From Acanthosepion esculentum (Eukaryota; Mollusca; Cephalopoda; Sepiida; Sepiidae): a DNA stretch of 64,000 bases. Made by a program: the position numbers and the translations under genes. The notes below the pieces were generated by a model. It was given only the letters and a program-made list of their open reading frames with translations. It did not search any database and was not told the origin of the DNA. This document shows, piece by piece, positions 62,801 through 64,000 of this stretch; the stretch's first letter is position 1; every line of letters begins with the position of its first letter. The DNA is taken from NCBI GenBank assembly GCA_964036315.1, contig OZ038509.1, positions 30,458,968 to 30,522,967 of the forward strand. Direction: 5' to 3'.

Positions 62801-64000
62801 AAATGTTACAATCAAATGGAATTATAGCAGATTTTGTTATTTTTCAATTGAAAATGTTAAAATCAAATGGAATTATAGCAGATTTTGTTATGTTTCAATT
62901 GAAAATGTTACAATCAAATGGAATTATAGCAGATTTTGTTATGTTTCAATTGAAAATGTTAAAATCAAATGGAATTATAGCAGATTTTGTTATGTTTCAT
63001 TTGAAAATGTTACAATCAAATGGAATTATAGCAGATTTTGTTATTTACAATTGAAAATGTTACAATCAAATGGAATTATAGCAGATTTTGTTATTTTTTA
63101 TTGAAAATGTTAAAATAAAATGTAATTATAGCAGATTTTTTTATGTTTCAATATAAATGTTAAAATCAAATGGAATTATAGCAGATTTTGTTATTTTTCA
63201 ATTGAAATTGTTAAAATCAAATGTAATTATAACAGATTTTGTTATGTTTCAATTGAAAATGTTACAATCAAATGGAATTATAGCAGATTTTGTTATGTTT
63301 CAATTGAAAAAGTTAAAATCAAATGGAATTATAGCAGATTTTGTTATGTTTCAATTGAAAATGTTAAAATCAAATGGAATTATAGCAGATTTTGTTATGT
63401 TTCAATTGAAAATGTTACAATCAAATGGAATTATAGCAGATTTTGTTATGTTTCAATTGAAAATGTTAAAATCAAATGTAATTATAGCAGATTTTGTTAT
63501 GTTTCAATTGAAAATGTTAAAATCAAATGGAATTATAGCAGATTTTGTTCTGTTTCAATTGAAAATGTTACAATCAAATGGAATTATGGCAGATTTTGTT
63601 ATGTTTCAATTGAAAATGTTAAAATCAAATGGAATTATAGCAGATTTTGTTATGTTTCAATTGAAAATGTTACAATCAAATGGAATTATAGCAGATTTTG
63701 TTATGTTTCAATTGAAAATGTTAAAATCAAATGGAATTATAGGAGATTTTGTTATGTTTCAATTGAAAATGTTACAATCAAATGGAATTATAGCAGATTT
63801 TGTTATTTTTCAATTGAAAATGTTAAAATCAAATGGAATTATAGCAGATTTTGTTATGTTTCAATTGAAAATGTTAAAATCAAATGGAATTATAGCAGAT
63901 TTTGTTATTTTCAATTGAAAATGTTACAATCAAATGGAATTATAGCAGATTTTGTTATGTTTCAATTGAAAATGTTAAAATCAAATGGAATTATAGCAGA
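59820..64000 (+). repeat. Right flank: ordinary monomers without core markers
   Basis: From here I see almost none of the central markers (AAAATCTTAC, TTAGGTTTC, TTATGGTTC, AATGAAAGC, TTATGTTAAAATTG). The stretch alternates C19/G29, A19/G29 and A19/T29 units, with scattered private changes such as ATAGCAAAT (about 60175), ATATCAAAT (about 60632), CAATTGCAAATG (about 61068), TTAGAGCAG (about 62212), TTAAATTTC (about 62431), TTATTTACAATTG (about 63043) and TTCTGTTTC (about 63549). An ATAGGAGAT unit (about 63740) and a composite ATTTTTTTATG/CAATATAAATG marker (about 63137) recall the left flank. I saw no clear long duplication inside it. Confidence 0.7.

Larger units (their letters stand above)
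1..64000 (+). repeat. 51-bp AT-rich satellite array filling the window
   Basis: Every part of the window reads as head-to-tail copies of one 51-bp unit. A perfect consensus copy lies at 216-266. Key words of the unit are TTTCAATTGAAA (1-12), GTTAMAATC (15-23), AATGKAATTATAGCAG (25-40) and ATTTTGTTAT (41-50), then G, T or nothing at 51. The consensus has 20 A, 20 T, 8 G and 3 C and no CpG. Most neighbouring units differ by one to three bases, almost always at the same few sites. No spacer, transposon or unique sequence interrupts the array, and both window edges cut a unit, so the full array is longer. Length and nested higher-order repeats are typical of eukaryotic satellite DNA (centromeric, pericentromeric or other heterochromatin). 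The location and species are not shown by the sequence. I do not recognise the monomer as a named satellite family. Confidence 0.97.

Noticed and set aside
1..64000. CRISPR array
   Set aside because: There are no repeat/spacer alternations. The units are contiguous copies of a single sequence, with no unique spacers and no cas genes.
1..64000. CENP-B box
   Set aside because: The unit is nearly GC-free and contains no word resembling the GC-containing CENP-B box, so a centromeric role is not supported by that motif.
1..64000. Bacterial or phage origin
   Set aside because: Sixty-four kilobases of a 51-bp tandem repeat without any gene, with nested higher-order duplications, does not fit a prokaryotic or phage genome.

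Overview
The whole 64 kb window is one uninterrupted, head-to-tail tandem array of a 51-bp AT-rich monomer. The consensus unit has 11 G+C in 51 bases, about 22% GC, and contains no CpG. By length there are about 1,255 units. I found no unique sequence, no supportable gene, no RNA gene and no transposon. Both window edges fall inside a monomer, so the array continues on both sides. A megasatellite this long, with layered higher-order repeats (HORs), points to a eukaryotic chromosome in a long-read assembly, such as centromeric, pericentromeric, subtelomeric or other heterochromatin. The sequence alone does not identify species or locus.

Monomer anatomy, counting from the TTTCAATTG start (a perfect consensus copy lies at 216-266): a near-constant palindromic core TTTCAATTGAAA at 1-12 containing CAATTG; GTTAMAATC at 15-23 with an A/C choice at 19; AATGKAATTATAGCAG at 25-40 with a G/T choice at 29; ATTTTGTTAT at 41-50; and base 51, which is G, T or absent. 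Absence gives a 50-bp unit. Because 51 = 3 x 17, two of the three + frames are open through any run of full units, giving many long but spurious ORFs of up to 689 codons. All three main polymorphisms are non-synonymous in both open frames, so nothing suggests protein selection.

Layout: (1) about 1-17.4 kb is an older-looking flank with its own variants (GATATTTTC units, ATAGGAGAT units, 102-bp dimers). It contains a 2.03/2.14-kb tandem duplication, the only inverted segment of the window (about 7393-7504), and a 4,225-bp duplication carrying a conversion-like patch. (2) About 17.4-28 kb brings in new variants (TTAGGTTTC, TTATGGTTC, AAAATCTTAC, AATGAAAGC) in duplications of 1,375, 2,546, 1,579 and 1,528 bp. 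(3) About 28-53.7 kb is the most strongly homogenised core, marked by TTATGTTAAAATTG units and by HORs of 2,140, 1,884, 3,566 (about 2 x 35 units) and 3,212 bp. (4) About 53.9-58.5 kb has a 9-mer (459-bp) HOR, a 153-bp trimer run and a 2,394-bp duplication. (5) About 58.5-64 kb loses most core markers and again resembles the left flank.

The most notable points are the single fold-back inversion with 64-nt arms and a 2-nt spacer, the near absence of one of four possible monomer haplotypes, 50-bp units that recur at HOR seams, and patchwork replacements that keep array length unchanged. Together they look like a satellite evolving by unequal exchange and gene conversion. All offsets were derived by hand from marker positions; a self dot-plot would test them.
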